From Clostridia bacterium (GTDB lineage: Bacteria > Bacillota > Clostridia > UBA1381 > UBA9506), in assembly GCA_017399695.1 (NCBI GenBank), contig JAFQBK010000006.1, forward strand, positions 1 through 64,000: a DNA stretch of 64,000 nt, given 5' to 3'. Both the position numbers and the translations under genes were made by a program. Each line of letters starts with the position of its first letter. Within the stretch, counting starts at the first letter, position 1. Below, piece by piece: positions 1 through 7,280 of this stretch. The notes below the pieces were generated by a model, which searched no databases, was not told the origin of the DNA, and was given only the letters and a program-made list of their open reading frames with translations.

Positions 1-40
1 AAAGCACCTCAAAAACATTATTTTGAGTGCAGAACAAGGC

Positions 41-79
41 AAAACTCCCCCATAATCCTGGCGGATATGGGGGAGTTTT
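41..79. terminator. Perfect inverted repeat, terminator-like
   Basis: Bases 41-54 are the exact reverse complement of 66-79 (14 bp), with an 11-base loop. Five G:C pairs are flanked by A4 and T4, the shape of a bidirectional rho-independent terminator. The gene it would serve lies left of the window. A weaker imperfect repeat lies at 4-30. Confidence 0.65.
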
Positions 80-135
80 AACAAAGTTATGTGCCAAAAT
101 TATGCTTTTGAGGCGAATCCTCCCTAAGTGAGGCC

Positions 136-160
136 GCCCAATCGGGCTCTTTTTTATTTT
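136..160 (+). terminator. Weak terminator-like hairpin
   Basis: GCCC at 136-139 pairs with GGGC at 144-147 around AATC and is followed by a T-rich run. It overlaps the 3' end of the minus-strand XRE gene, so it could stop rightward transcription from outside the window. The stem is only 4 bp. Confidence 0.3.
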
Positions 161-360
161 AACATTTTGGGGTTGTCGGTGCGTTCTAAAAGATAATCAA
201 CCGAAACCTGAAAATAATCAGCAATTCTTATCAATTCTCTAATTCCGGGTTCATGTGCGCCGGTTTCATAACGGCTGATTGTATTTTGTGTTGTATCTAA
301 ATCCATTGCAAGTTTTAGCTGTGTGATTCCTTTTGACATTCTGATTTCTTTTAATCGCAT
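154..360 (-). CDS. XRE-family helix-turn-helix repressor
   Basis: Small (68 aa) Cro/C1-type DNA-binding protein, essentially one helix-turn-helix domain: MRLKEIRMSKGITQ, then QNTISRYETGAHEP (recognition helix region), ending in the usual FQVSVDYLLERTDNP tail. I start at 360 because AAGGAG sits just upstream of that ATG; the in-frame ATG at 378 lies upstream of this Shine-Dalgarno. It is transcribed divergently from the gene at 465. The shared intergenic region holds two inverted repeats over a consensus promoter, so the likely role is repression of the rightward genes and perhaps of itself. There is no ligand or peptidase domain. Confidence 0.9.
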   Translation of the reverse strand: MRLKEIRMSKGITQLKLAMDLDTTQNTISRYETGAHEPGIRELIRIADYFQVSVDYLLERTDNPKMLK

Positions 361-371
361 GCAATCACTCC

Positions 372-400
372 TTGACATTATTATCCCATAACGGTATAAT
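372..400 (+). promoter_or_regulatory. Consensus sigma-A promoter for the 465 gene
   Basis: TTGACA at 372-377 and TATAAT at 395-400 are both perfect hexamers, with a 17-bp spacer. Transcription would start near 407 and read into the genes at 465 and 753. Such a strong promoter would need tight repression, which fits the operators lying over it. Confidence 0.85.
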
Positions 401-422
401 AGTGATATCCCTATTCGGGATA
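382..422. promoter_or_regulatory. Tandem operators for the XRE repressor
   Basis: Two repeats share one geometry: TATCCC-N5-GGTATA (382-398, one mismatch) inside the spacer and -10 box, and TATCCC-N5-GGGATA (406-422, perfect) over the predicted start site. Their centres are 24 bp apart. A dimer on either would block polymerase. Assignment to the adjacent XRE protein is inference from position and symmetry. Confidence 0.65.
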
Positions 423-464
423 TTTGAAGTTTAATATTATGAATCAGACAAAAGGAGCGTTATA

Positions 465-701
465 ATGACGATTAAAGTGGAGTGTTTAAAAAGCTATTTG
501 GCAGATTACATCACTCGCCAAATAGACGATTTCGAAATTGATGAAAGTGCGATTGCTGACAGTGTGGCACTTCGTGTTTTATCCGAAATTCAAAAAATTA
601 TTCAAAATGACAACTATTCGGATTTTTATATGGTAGAAGAAATCGTAAAAGTATTTGAAAAGTATCACATTGATGCAGGAAGTTGTCATGATTTTGGTTA
701 A
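465..701 (+). CDS. Small acidic hypothetical protein
   Basis: 78-aa protein with a strong Shine-Dalgarno (AAAGGAG) about 8 bases before the ATG. The sequence is acidic and probably all-helical (ITRQIDDFEIDESAIADSV, then SEIQKIIQ and MVEEIVKVFEKY), with no signal peptide, membrane segment or metal motif. I do not recognise the family. It is the first gene after the XRE-controlled promoter and lies 51 bp before the DUF2383 gene, so the two are probably co-transcribed. Possible roles include a partner or antirepressor for the XRE protein, but nothing in the sequence proves this. Confidence 0.7.
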   Translation: MTIKVECLKSYLADYITRQIDDFEIDESAIADSVALRVLSEIQKIIQNDNYSDFYMVEEIVKVFEKYHIDAGSCHDFG

Positions 702-752
702 TTTCCAAAACACAGGAAATACTAATGGTATCAAATAGGAAAGGACGATAGT

Positions 753-1187
753 ATGATTGAACAAGATACCATTAAACTGTTAAGAGAATGTGATGCAGGA
801 GTCAAAATGGGTGTTTCCTCGATTGAGGATGTGCTGGACAATGTGGAAAATAAAGAATTCAAATCCCTTTTGACCAAATGCAAAGAGGAACACGAAACAT
901 TAGAAGATGAGCTCCAAACGCTTTTGGATAAGTACCACGACGACGGCAAAGACCCCGCGCCGATTGCCAAAGGTATGTCGTGGATGAAAACCAATATGAA
1001 GCTTGCGATGAATGAAAGCGATAAAACCGTAGCCGACCTGATGACGGATGGCTGCAATATGGGCGTGAAATCCTTAAATATGTATCTGAACAAATACAAG
1101 GCGGCGGACGAGGTTTCCAAAGACATTACCAAAAAGCTGATTAACCTGGAAGAAAAGCTTGCGGTAGATATTCGTAAGTTTCTTTAA
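753..1187 (+). CDS. DUF2383 ferritin-like helical-bundle protein
   Basis: 144-aa soluble protein that fits the DUF2383 family: an N-terminal IKLLRECDAGVKMG segment, a central KEEHETLEDELQTLL helix, and a later DLMTDGCNMGVKSLN helix, ending in paired basic/acidic helices. The family is predicted to fold as a ferritin-like four-helix bundle. Its biochemical role is not established, and stress or membrane-associated roles have been suggested for relatives. The start is supported by AGGAAAGGA before the ATG. It sits behind the 465 gene under the XRE-controlled promoter and is followed by a strong terminator, which closes this two-gene unit. Confidence 0.7.
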   Translation: MIEQDTIKLLRECDAGVKMGVSSIEDVLDNVENKEFKSLLTKCKEEHETLEDELQTLLDKYHDDGKDPAPIAKGMSWMKTNMKLAMNESDKTVADLMTDGCNMGVKSLNMYLNKYKAADEVSKDITKKLINLEEKLAVDIRKFL

Positions 1188-1194
1188 AAAAATT

Positions 1195-1236
1195 AAAAAA
1201 GGCTGTAAAAAATTACTTTTTGCAGCCTTTTTTTAT
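1195..1236 (+). terminator. Rho-independent terminator after DUF2383 gene
   Basis: AAAAAAGGCTG(T)AAAAA at 1195-1211 pairs with 1217-1233 (one G-U), 5-base loop, then T-rich sequence. Confidence 0.85.
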
Positions 1237-1248
1237 ATATATTTTCGG

Positions 1249-1277
1249 TTGACTTTCTTCCTCCAAAATGCTATAAT
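1249..1277 (+). promoter_or_regulatory. Sigma-A promoter for the antiporter/CLC operon
   Basis: TTGACT (1249-1254), 17-bp spacer, TATAAT (1272-1277). The expected start near 1284 leaves a leader of about 124 bases, longer than translation alone requires. Confidence 0.75.
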
Positions 1278-1307
1278 CAACTCTTGTATGGTGTTTTTCA
1301 AATGACG

Positions 1308-1400
1308 AAAAAAGGAGCTTTTTGAGCCTTTTTTCTGCCGGTTTTTCACGAATGGTGAAGAAAACGAATATGATAATGCGAGAGAATATCTCGGGAGGAG
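1308..1400 (+). promoter_or_regulatory. Structured leader of the antiporter operon
   Basis: Three hairpins precede the start codon. 1308-1315 pairs with 1327-1334 (8 bp, T-rich 3' arm, attenuator-like). A TTTTTCAC/GTGAAGAAAA arm lies near 1342-1364. CGAGA/TCTCG at 1379-1393 abuts the Shine-Dalgarno at 1394-1400. It does not match the fluoride riboswitch core or the ydaO c-di-AMP core as I know them. A regulatory function is inference. Confidence 0.35.
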
Positions 1401-1407
1401 AAACGTT

Positions 1408-2709
1408 ATGAGTACATTATTATCTGTTTCTGTCGCCCTCTTGGCAGGGCTTTTAATGACACGGGCATTTAAACCGCTAAAATTGCCGTCGGTTACGGCA
1501 TATTTGATTGCGGGCGTTTTAATTGGTCCGTACTGCATGGGTCAGCTCGGAATTCATGGTCTCGGCTTTGACAGCATGGAGGCGGTGGAAGCCTTAGGTT
1601 TGGTCGCTGATGTTGCACTTGGCTTTATTGCTTTTTCCATCGGTAGTGAATTCCGCCTTTCCGAGCTCAAAAAGACGGGTAAGCAGGCAACGGTCATTGG
1701 TATCATTCAGGCACTGGTTGCAACTCTTTTGGTTGACCTTGCCCTTTTGGTTGTACACCTCATCATGCCGGATAAGCTTTCCTTGTCACAGCTTCTGACT
1801 CTGGGTGCGATTGCAACCGCGACGGCACCTGCCGCAACCTTGATGGTTGTCCGTCAGTATAAGGCAAAAGGACCGCTGACGAAGCTCTTGCTTCCCATCG
1901 TTGCTCTCGACGATGCCGTTGGCCTGATTGTGTTTGCGGTATCGTTCGGTATTGCCAAAAGCTTGATTGTTGGCGCGGTAGACGTCATTTCCATTGTGGT
2001 GAACCCTTTGCTCGAAATCATTTGTTCTCTTGGCTTGGGCGCTATCTTGGGTTGGGTACTCACGCAGTTTGAAAAGCTGTTTAACTCCAATACGAACCGA
2101 TTAAATATGACGATTGCCTTTGTGTTTGTCACAGTTGCACTTTCGATGATGAAATTCGAGGTAGGCTTGGTTCACATCGGTTTTTCGCCGCTTTTGGTAT
2201 GTATGATGCTGGGTACAATTTTCTGTAATATCTGTCCTTTGTCTGAGGACCTGATGGGTGCGGCGGATAAATGGACTTCGCCTCTGTTTGCCCTGTTCTT
2301 TGTCATCAGCGGCGCAGAGCTTGAGCTCGGCGTGTTTGGAGATTGGGCAATCGTTGTGATTGGTATGGTTTATATTATCTTCCGTTCGGTTGGTAAATAT
2401 TCGGGAACGTTTATCAGTTCCAAAATGACTCATTGCGCACCGCAGATTTGTAAATACCTCGGCATCACACTTCTTCCGCAGGCAGGTGTTGCGCTTGGTA
2501 TGTGCGCGATTGCGGCGGCAGATTTGCCGGGTGAGGGCGCGATGATTCGCAACATCACCTTGTTTGCCGTATTGATTTATGAGCTTGTAGGTCCGCTCCT
2601 TACGAAGATGGCACTGACGGCGGCTGGAGAAATTCAGCCGATGTCGGATGAAGTAAAAATGCGCCGTCAGACAAAACTCGATATGGCACAAAAGTCTTCT
2701 CAGGAGTAA
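1408..2709 (+). CDS. CPA2-type cation:proton antiporter
   Basis: 433-aa integral membrane protein with about 12 hydrophobic segments, matching monovalent cation/H+ antiporters of the CPA2 (Kef/NapA-like) type. The discontinuous-helix motif TATAPAAT is at about 136-144, and the paired aspartates of the ion-binding site are in ALDDAVGLIVF (Asp168-Asp169). There is no C-terminal TrkA/RCK domain; the protein ends shortly after the last helix with a charged tail. GGAGGAG precedes the start. It is 32 bp upstream of a CLC channel gene and clearly in one operon with it. Two aspartates favour electrogenic Na+/H+ exchange, although the ion cannot be read with certainty. Pairing with a fluoride-type CLC suggests a role in pH or halide homeostasis. 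Confidence 0.85.
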   Translation: MSTLLSVSVALLAGLLMTRAFKPLKLPSVTAYLIAGVLIGPYCMGQLGIHGLGFDSMEAVEALGLVADVALGFIAFSIGSEFRLSELKKTGKQATVIGIIQALVATLLVDLALLVVHLIMPDKLSLSQLLTLGAIATATAPAATLMVVRQYKAKGPLTKLLLPIVALDDAVGLIVFAVSFGIAKSLIVGAVDVISIVVNPLLEIICSLGLGAILGWVLTQFEKLFNSNTNRLNMTIAFVFVTVALSMMKFEVGLVHIGFSPLLVCMMLGTIFCNICPLSEDLMGAADKWTSPLFALFFVISGAELELGVFGDWAIVVIGMVYIIFRSVGKYSGTFISSKMTHCAPQICKYLGITLLPQAGVALGMCAIAAADLPGEGAMIRNITLFAVLIYELVGPLLTKMALTAAGEIQPMSDEVKMRRQTKLDMAQKSSQE

Positions 2710-2741
2710 TAAAATCGGAACATGGGAAAGGGGGAGCACAG

Positions 2742-3998
2742 ATGGAATTGTTCAAAACAACATTCGTGCAGGCGTTTGGCTATGTCAAAGCGCTGGTAAA
2801 GTGGCTTACCCTTTCACTTTTGGTTGGTGTCATTGGCGGAGTAGTCGGCAGCGTGTTTCACTTAAGCATTGATTATGTGACCGAACTTCGTACAGAGATT
2901 CATTGGTTGGTGTATCTGCTGCCTGTTGGCGGCTTGGCGATTGCTGGTATCTACGCGTTGTTTCGTTCGAAAGGAACGCTTGATACCAACCGTGTACTCG
3001 ATGCCGTTCGTCAGGAAGAAAAGGTTCCGCTAGTGATGGCGCCGCTGATTTTTATCGGTACGGTCATTACGCATTTATTTGGTGGCTCGGCAGGACGTGA
3101 GGGCGCGGCACTTCAGCTGGGCGGCAGTATTGGCTATAATGTGGGTCGGGCGGTAAGACTTCGTAAGCATGATATACATATGATTGTGATGGCGGGAATG
3201 AGTGCGGTTTTTTCTGCACTGTTCGGTACGCCTCTCACTGCAGCAATTTTCTCGCTTGAGGTCACAAACGTCGGTACGATGCGCTATGGAGCGTTTCTAC
3301 CCTGTATTGCTTCCTCAATTGTGGCAGCGCATATTGCCAAGGTCTTTGGTTTGTCTGCGGTTACATTTGCCGGACTCAGCCTTTCTAATGTCACATTAGA
3401 CAGTGCGGCAAAAGTAATCTTCCTTGCAGTTTTGTGTGCTTTAGTCAGCATCTTGTTCTGTTTTCTTATCAAACAGTGTGAGCATTTGATGGGAAAGTGC
3501 TTCAAAAATCGCTATCTGCGTTCCTTTGTCGGCGGAACGATTATTATTGTGTTGATGCTTTTGGTCGGGACGAGAGACTATAATGGTGCAGGTATGGATG
3601 TTGTGGCAAAAGCAATGGCAGGTGAGGCTCGGCCAGAGGCATTTTTCTTAAAAATTATTTTTACCGTGATTACCATTGCCGCAGGATTTAAAGGCGGAGA
3701 AATTGTACCGACCTTCTTTATTGGTGCAACTTTTGGCTGCACTATGGGAACCCTCATCGGGCTGGACGCGGGCTTTGCAGCAGCGGTCGGCTTTGTGGCG
3801 GTTTTCTGCGGTGTGGTGAACTGTCCGATGGCTTCCTGTATTTTAGCACTAGAGGTATTTGGTTCAGAGAATATCCTTTTGTTTGCCGTTGTGTGCGCTA
3901 TTAGCTATATGATGTCCGGGTATTCCGGTCTATACAAAAGCCAAACCATTGTTTATTCAAAACTCGGTGAAGAACAAGTGGATATGCCAACAAAATAA
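2742..3998 (+). CDS. CLC-family anion transporter, fluoride (CLC-F) type
   Basis: 418-aa membrane protein of the CLC family. The gating-glutamate motif appears as GGSAGREGAALQ (Glu120), and the later helix reads GGEIVPTFFIGAT (Glu320). Classical CLCs have GKEGP and GGIFAP at these places. The THLFGGSAGREG and GGE..P.F.IGAT forms are, to my knowledge, those of the CLC-F subgroup, which exports fluoride in exchange for protons, with the second glutamate implicated in coupling. YNGAG lies between them. AAGGGGGAG precedes the ATG. It is co-transcribed with the CPA2 antiporter and ends at a strong terminator. No cytoplasmic CBS domains are present. The fluoride assignment is from motifs only. Confidence 0.85.
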   Translation: MELFKTTFVQAFGYVKALVKWLTLSLLVGVIGGVVGSVFHLSIDYVTELRTEIHWLVYLLPVGGLAIAGIYALFRSKGTLDTNRVLDAVRQEEKVPLVMAPLIFIGTVITHLFGGSAGREGAALQLGGSIGYNVGRAVRLRKHDIHMIVMAGMSAVFSALFGTPLTAAIFSLEVTNVGTMRYGAFLPCIASSIVAAHIAKVFGLSAVTFAGLSLSNVTLDSAAKVIFLAVLCALVSILFCFLIKQCEHLMGKCFKNRYLRSFVGGTIIIVLMLLVGTRDYNGAGMDVVAKAMAGEARPEAFFLKIIFTVITIAAGFKGGEIVPTFFIGATFGCTMGTLIGLDAGFAAAVGFVAVFCGVVNCPMASCILALEVFGSENILLFAVVCAISYMMSGYSGLYKSQTIVYSKLGEEQVDMPTK

Positions 3999-4010
3999 TA
4001 TGTAATAAAT

Positions 4011-4039
4011 GGTCGTGGGGATTGCCACGGCCTTTTATT
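4011..4039 (+). terminator. Terminator after CLC gene
   Basis: GGTCGTGG (4011-4018) pairs with CCACGGCC (4025-4032), followed by TTTTATTTT. Confidence 0.85.
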
Positions 4040-4082
4040 TTACAATGCTGGGGCAAAAAGAAAAGATTTTGGACTAAAACAG

Positions 4083-4111
4083 TTTACAATACCTGCAAAG
4101 TTTGCTATAAT
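4083..4111 (+). promoter_or_regulatory. Sigma-A promoter for the first GH2 gene
   Basis: TTTACA (4083-4088), 17-bp spacer, TATAAT (4106-4111). No clear operator is visible next to it. Confidence 0.75.
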
Positions 4112-4171
4112 TAACCACGATGTGATTCGCTTTTACAATCAAATTTTAGAATGCGAACAGGAGAGAGTATT

Positions 4172-6937
4172 ATGAATTATACTGCATTTTCTTTAAATGG
4201 TGCATGGGAAATGAATTATGATGAAAAGGCGTATAAAGGGACAGAAAATCCCTTCTTAACTCCGGAAAGTCCGTGGAGAAAGCATGCGTGGGTTGCAGAT
4301 GCCGTCCCCGGTTACTGGGAGGATATGACGGAGAAATTTAAACTGACTCCTTTTTACTGTCATTTTAGAATCAATCCGGAATATGGACTTCAGCAGTACC
4401 CGATTTCCGGTGTTGCACCTGATATGGCACTTCCGAATGTGGTGGGAAACTTCTTTTACCGCCGCACGTTTGTCTGTAAGGACATCACCGCACCGACCGT
4501 GTTGCACTTTGAGGGCGTGCAGAATGCGGTTTCTGCTTGGCTGAACGATGTGTATCTCGGTCGCCATGAGGGATACTCCGCACCTTTTGATTTTGAAATT
4601 CCGGACGGTGTACTACTTGACGGCGAAAATACTGTCTGCCTGTCTGTTTCCAACCATCGATTAGAGGGATATGGAGGCGAGCCGATTTCGGGTCTTACCT
4701 CCCGTGCGGCAAATGAATGTACCGGCGGTATTACGGGCGATGTAGAGCTTCGTGTATACAACTGTCCGTTGCGTGATGTTGCCCTTTTGGTCTCGGATGA
4801 TTGCGAGAGCATAGATGCAAGAGTTGAAATGACAGAAAAAGCCGAACTGACCTGGCAGATTTTTGACGGCGAAAACGAAATTTCTTCCGGCACCGCAAAT
4901 GGTGACTTTACATTCCAAACCGCGGGTCTTACGCGTTGGAGTCCGGAAAATCCGAAACTCTATACGCTTGTTGTTTCTTGCGGCGAGGGCAGTATTGAGC
5001 GCACTTTCGGTGTAAGAAAACTACTTCCTGACGGCGTACATTTTAAGCTCAATGGAACGCCGTATTTCCTGCGTGGTGTTTGCGAGCATTGCTATTTTCC
5101 GGATACCATTCATCCGGCACACGATAAAATCTACTATCGCTCGATAATTAAAGAACTGAAAAAACTGGGCTTTAACTTTATCCGCTTCCATACCTATGTT
5201 CCGGAAGAGGAGTATATGCAGGCGGCGGATGAACTCGGTATGCTGATTCATGTAGAAAGCCCGAACAATACGACGGTTGCTGAGTGGAAGGACATCGTGA
5301 AACTCTGCCGCCGTCACACTTCAGTTGTGATTTATTGCTGCGGTAACGAGCTCCTTTTAGATGAGCCGTTCATTGAGCACTTAAATCAGTGTGCCGATGA
5401 GGTGCACGCACAGACGGACTCCTTATTCTCTCCGTTTTCCGCGCTTCGTGGGCTTGAGTATTTCTTTTTGGAGCCGGAACTGGAGCACGAGCTTGTTCAC
5501 GAGCCGTTTACGCACAATCCGCGCCGTTTTGCGCTGGTGGGTGCGTTTAGCGATATGTATTCGAGCTATGCAGTCAGCCGGTTCAGCTATAGTTCACTGA
5601 CGACGGCGGATGCTGAGGAATCCGACCGCTGGAGTGAGGTGTATCAAAAACCTCGTGCAAGCCACGAAATTTGTATTGATGGCACCTATACGGATTTGAG
5701 CTTAAAGTGTCGCTATAAAGATACCCGCGTGGGCAAAACCGAGATGTTTAGCTCTTTAGAAAAGCATCTCAAAGAAAAAGGCCTCTTAAAAAAAGCGCCG
5801 ACCTTCTTTAAGAATTCGTCTGAATGGCAGCGCCGCATTCGTAAATACTGTTTTGAAGAACTGCGCCGCAGTAACAATATGGCGGGCTACGACTTTTTAG
5901 GTCCGATTGATACCCATTGGCATACCTTTGGCTATGACGTCGGTATGATGAATGAGTTTTATGAGTTAAAACCGGGCGAAACCGTTCGCAATGTTTTGAT
6001 GTATAACTCGGAGACGGTACTTTTGACCGACTTAAAGAGAAAGGTGAATTTCGCCTCGGGAGATACCCTTTCCTGCGGCATTTACACTTCTTGCTACTAT
6101 CCGTCACCGCTTACGGATGCAACTCTTTCTGTTCGTCTTACCCTGGATGGTAAGGTGATTGAAAGAAAGAACGCTACGATTGATACTATCCAAAACGGTC
6201 AGGTTTCAAAGATTTATGACCTCGCGGTCAAGTTGCCGGAGGTCGAAACGCCGGGTGCGATGAAGCTTTATGTTTCATTGGATTGCGGCGAACTGACCGT
6301 AGAAAATGAGTGGGAACTGTATCTCTTCCCGAAGGTAAGACCCGTAGATGTGGCAGAACTCGTCGTAAAAGAACAGATGACGGAAGAAGAGCTTGTAGAG
6401 GCGTTACATAAAGGAAACGATGTACTTTTGTTGGGTGCAGAGCCTTTTGTTAGCCTTCCAACCACATTCCGTATCGGACTTGCAGGCAGAACCTCGGGTA
6501 ATCTTGCAACGATTGTCACTGATCATCCGGCAGTTTCAGGAATACCGCACGAAGGCTTCTGTGGCTGGCAGTTCTCGGGTATGATGGAAGCGGGAAAAGC
6601 CATCTGCTTTGAATGCGACGATGTTCCGTTTAACCCCATCATTGAAGTTGCATCTACCCATAAATATGCCATCCGTCAGGCGGCAATGTTTGAGTTCTCG
6701 GTTGGCGAGGGTAGACTCTTGGTTTGCGGATTTAACTTTTCGGAAACCGACCCGGCGGCTATGTGGATGAAAGAACAGCTCATTCGCTATGCGACGAGTG
6801 GCGCCTTTGACCCGAAAGACAGCATTAGTGAAGACGGACTGCGCAAGCTGATTCACAGTCAGGTAGGCGAGGTTATCGGCAATACAAACTTTGCATTTAA
6901 CCCGAACGATAAAACAGCAACCCGAAAGAAAAAATAA
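4172..6937 (+). CDS. Glycoside hydrolase family 2 protein
   Basis: 921-aa cytoplasmic (no signal peptide) GH2 enzyme of the beta-galactosidase/glucuronidase type. The sugar-binding jelly roll lies at about 90-190 (AWLNDVYLGRHEGYSAPF), followed by an immunoglobulin-like domain and a TIM barrel from about 290. The barrel shows FLRGVCEHCYFPDT, NFIRFHTYVPEEE and the acid/base motif YCCGNE (Glu393). The usual nucleophile motif (E-Y/F-G) is not obvious; the best candidate is Glu499 in ASHEICIDGTY. C-terminal beta domains follow. I start at 4172 because AGGAGAG lies six bases upstream; an in-frame ATG at 4151 precedes that site. It appears monocistronic with its own promoter and terminator. The substrate cannot be deduced. 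Confidence 0.8.
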   Translation: MNYTAFSLNGAWEMNYDEKAYKGTENPFLTPESPWRKHAWVADAVPGYWEDMTEKFKLTPFYCHFRINPEYGLQQYPISGVAPDMALPNVVGNFFYRRTFVCKDITAPTVLHFEGVQNAVSAWLNDVYLGRHEGYSAPFDFEIPDGVLLDGENTVCLSVSNHRLEGYGGEPISGLTSRAANECTGGITGDVELRVYNCPLRDVALLVSDDCESIDARVEMTEKAELTWQIFDGENEISSGTANGDFTFQTAGLTRWSPENPKLYTLVVSCGEGSIERTFGVRKLLPDGVHFKLNGTPYFLRGVCEHCYFPDTIHPAHDKIYYRSIIKELKKLGFNFIRFHTYVPEEEYMQAADELGMLIHVESPNNTTVAEWKDIVKLCRRHTSVVIYCCGNELLLDEPFIEHLNQCADEVHAQTDSLFSPFSALRGLEYFFLEPELEHELVHEPFTHNPRRFALVGAFSDMYSSYAVSRFSYSSLTTADAEESDRWSEVYQKPRASHEICIDGTYTDLSLKCRYKDTRVGKTEMFSSLEKHLKEKGLLKKAPTFFKNSSEWQRRIRKYCFEELRRSNNMAGYDFLGPIDTHWHTFGYDVGMMNEFYELKPGETVRNVLMYNSETVLLTDLKRKVNFASGDTLSCGIYTSCYYPSPLTDATLSVRLTLDGKVIERKNATIDTIQNGQVSKIYDLAVKLPEVETPGAMKLYVSLDCGELTVENEWELYLFPKVRPVDVAELVVKEQMTEEELVEALHKGNDVLLLGAEPFVSLPTTFRIGLAGRTSGNLATIVTDHPAVSGIPHEGFCGWQFSGMMEAGKAICFECDDVPFNPIIEVASTHKYAIRQAAMFEFSVGEGRLLVCGFNFSETDPAAMWMKEQLIRYATSGAFDPKDSISEDGLRKLIHSQVGEVIGNTNFAFNPNDKTATRKKK

Positions 6938-6943
6938 AAATTG

Positions 6944-6975
6944 CAGGCTGTGGCTTTGCCACAGCCTGTTTTAGA
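6944..6975 (+). terminator. Terminator after the first GH2 gene
   Basis: CAGGCTGTGG (6944-6953) pairs perfectly with CCACAGCCTG (6959-6968) over a 5-base loop, then TTTT. Confidence 0.85.
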
Positions 6976-6989
6976 AGAAGGTGAGCCGA

Positions 6990-7259
6990 ATGACAAAGAA
7001 AAAAGAAGAAACGCATTATGTGTATATCTTAGAGTGCCGTGACGGCTCACTGTATACAGGCTGGACGCCGGAGCTGGAAAAAAGAATTCAGGCGCACAAT
7101 AGCGGCAAGGGAGCAAAATACACCAAGAGCAGACACCCCGTGACGCTTCGGTATTTTGAGGAGTTTGCGACAAAGAGTGAGGCACTAAAGCGAGAATATG
7201 CTATTAAACAGTTAAGCCGTGAAGAAAAGATGAAATTAATAAGGGGTGTAGCAAAATGA
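6990..7259 (+). CDS. GIY-YIG domain protein, UPF0213 (YhbQ/YazA) type
   Basis: 89-aa single-domain GIY-YIG protein. The core motif is divergent but recognisable as HYVYILECRDGSLYTGWT (GIY = VYI, YIG = YTG), followed by the conserved Arg in EKRIQAHNSGKGAKYTKSRHP. A conserved glutamate lies in the KSEALKREYAIKQL helix. Family members are small structure-specific DNA nucleases of uncertain physiological role. I use the ATG at 6990, preceded by AAGGTGA; a GTG at 6981 in frame would overlap the ribosome-binding site. Its stop codon lies inside a perfect palindrome shared with the convergent dus gene. Confidence 0.85.
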   Translation: MTKKKEETHYVYILECRDGSLYTGWTPELEKRIQAHNSGKGAKYTKSRHPVTLRYFEEFATKSEALKREYAIKQLSREEKMKLIRGVAK

Positions 7260-7280
7260 AATCATTTTGCTACACCCCTT
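7241..7280. terminator. 40-bp perfect palindrome, bidirectional terminator
   Basis: 7241-7259 is the exact reverse complement of 7262-7280 (19 bp, 2-base centre). It contains the final codons and stop of the GIY-YIG gene and reaches the first base of the dus stop codon, so both convergent genes end on it. An AT-rich tract follows on both sides. Confidence 0.85.

Noticed and set aside
1284-1407. Fluoride or c-di-AMP riboswitch in the antiporter/CLC leader
   Set aside because: I looked for the fluoride core (GGCGAUGG..CGCC with a CUCCUAC-type 3' end) and for the ydaO core and saw neither.
2101-2739. 212-codon minus-strand frame
   Set aside because: Shadow of the CPA2 antiporter gene; Arg/His/Cys-rich composition without motifs is typical of antisense frames.
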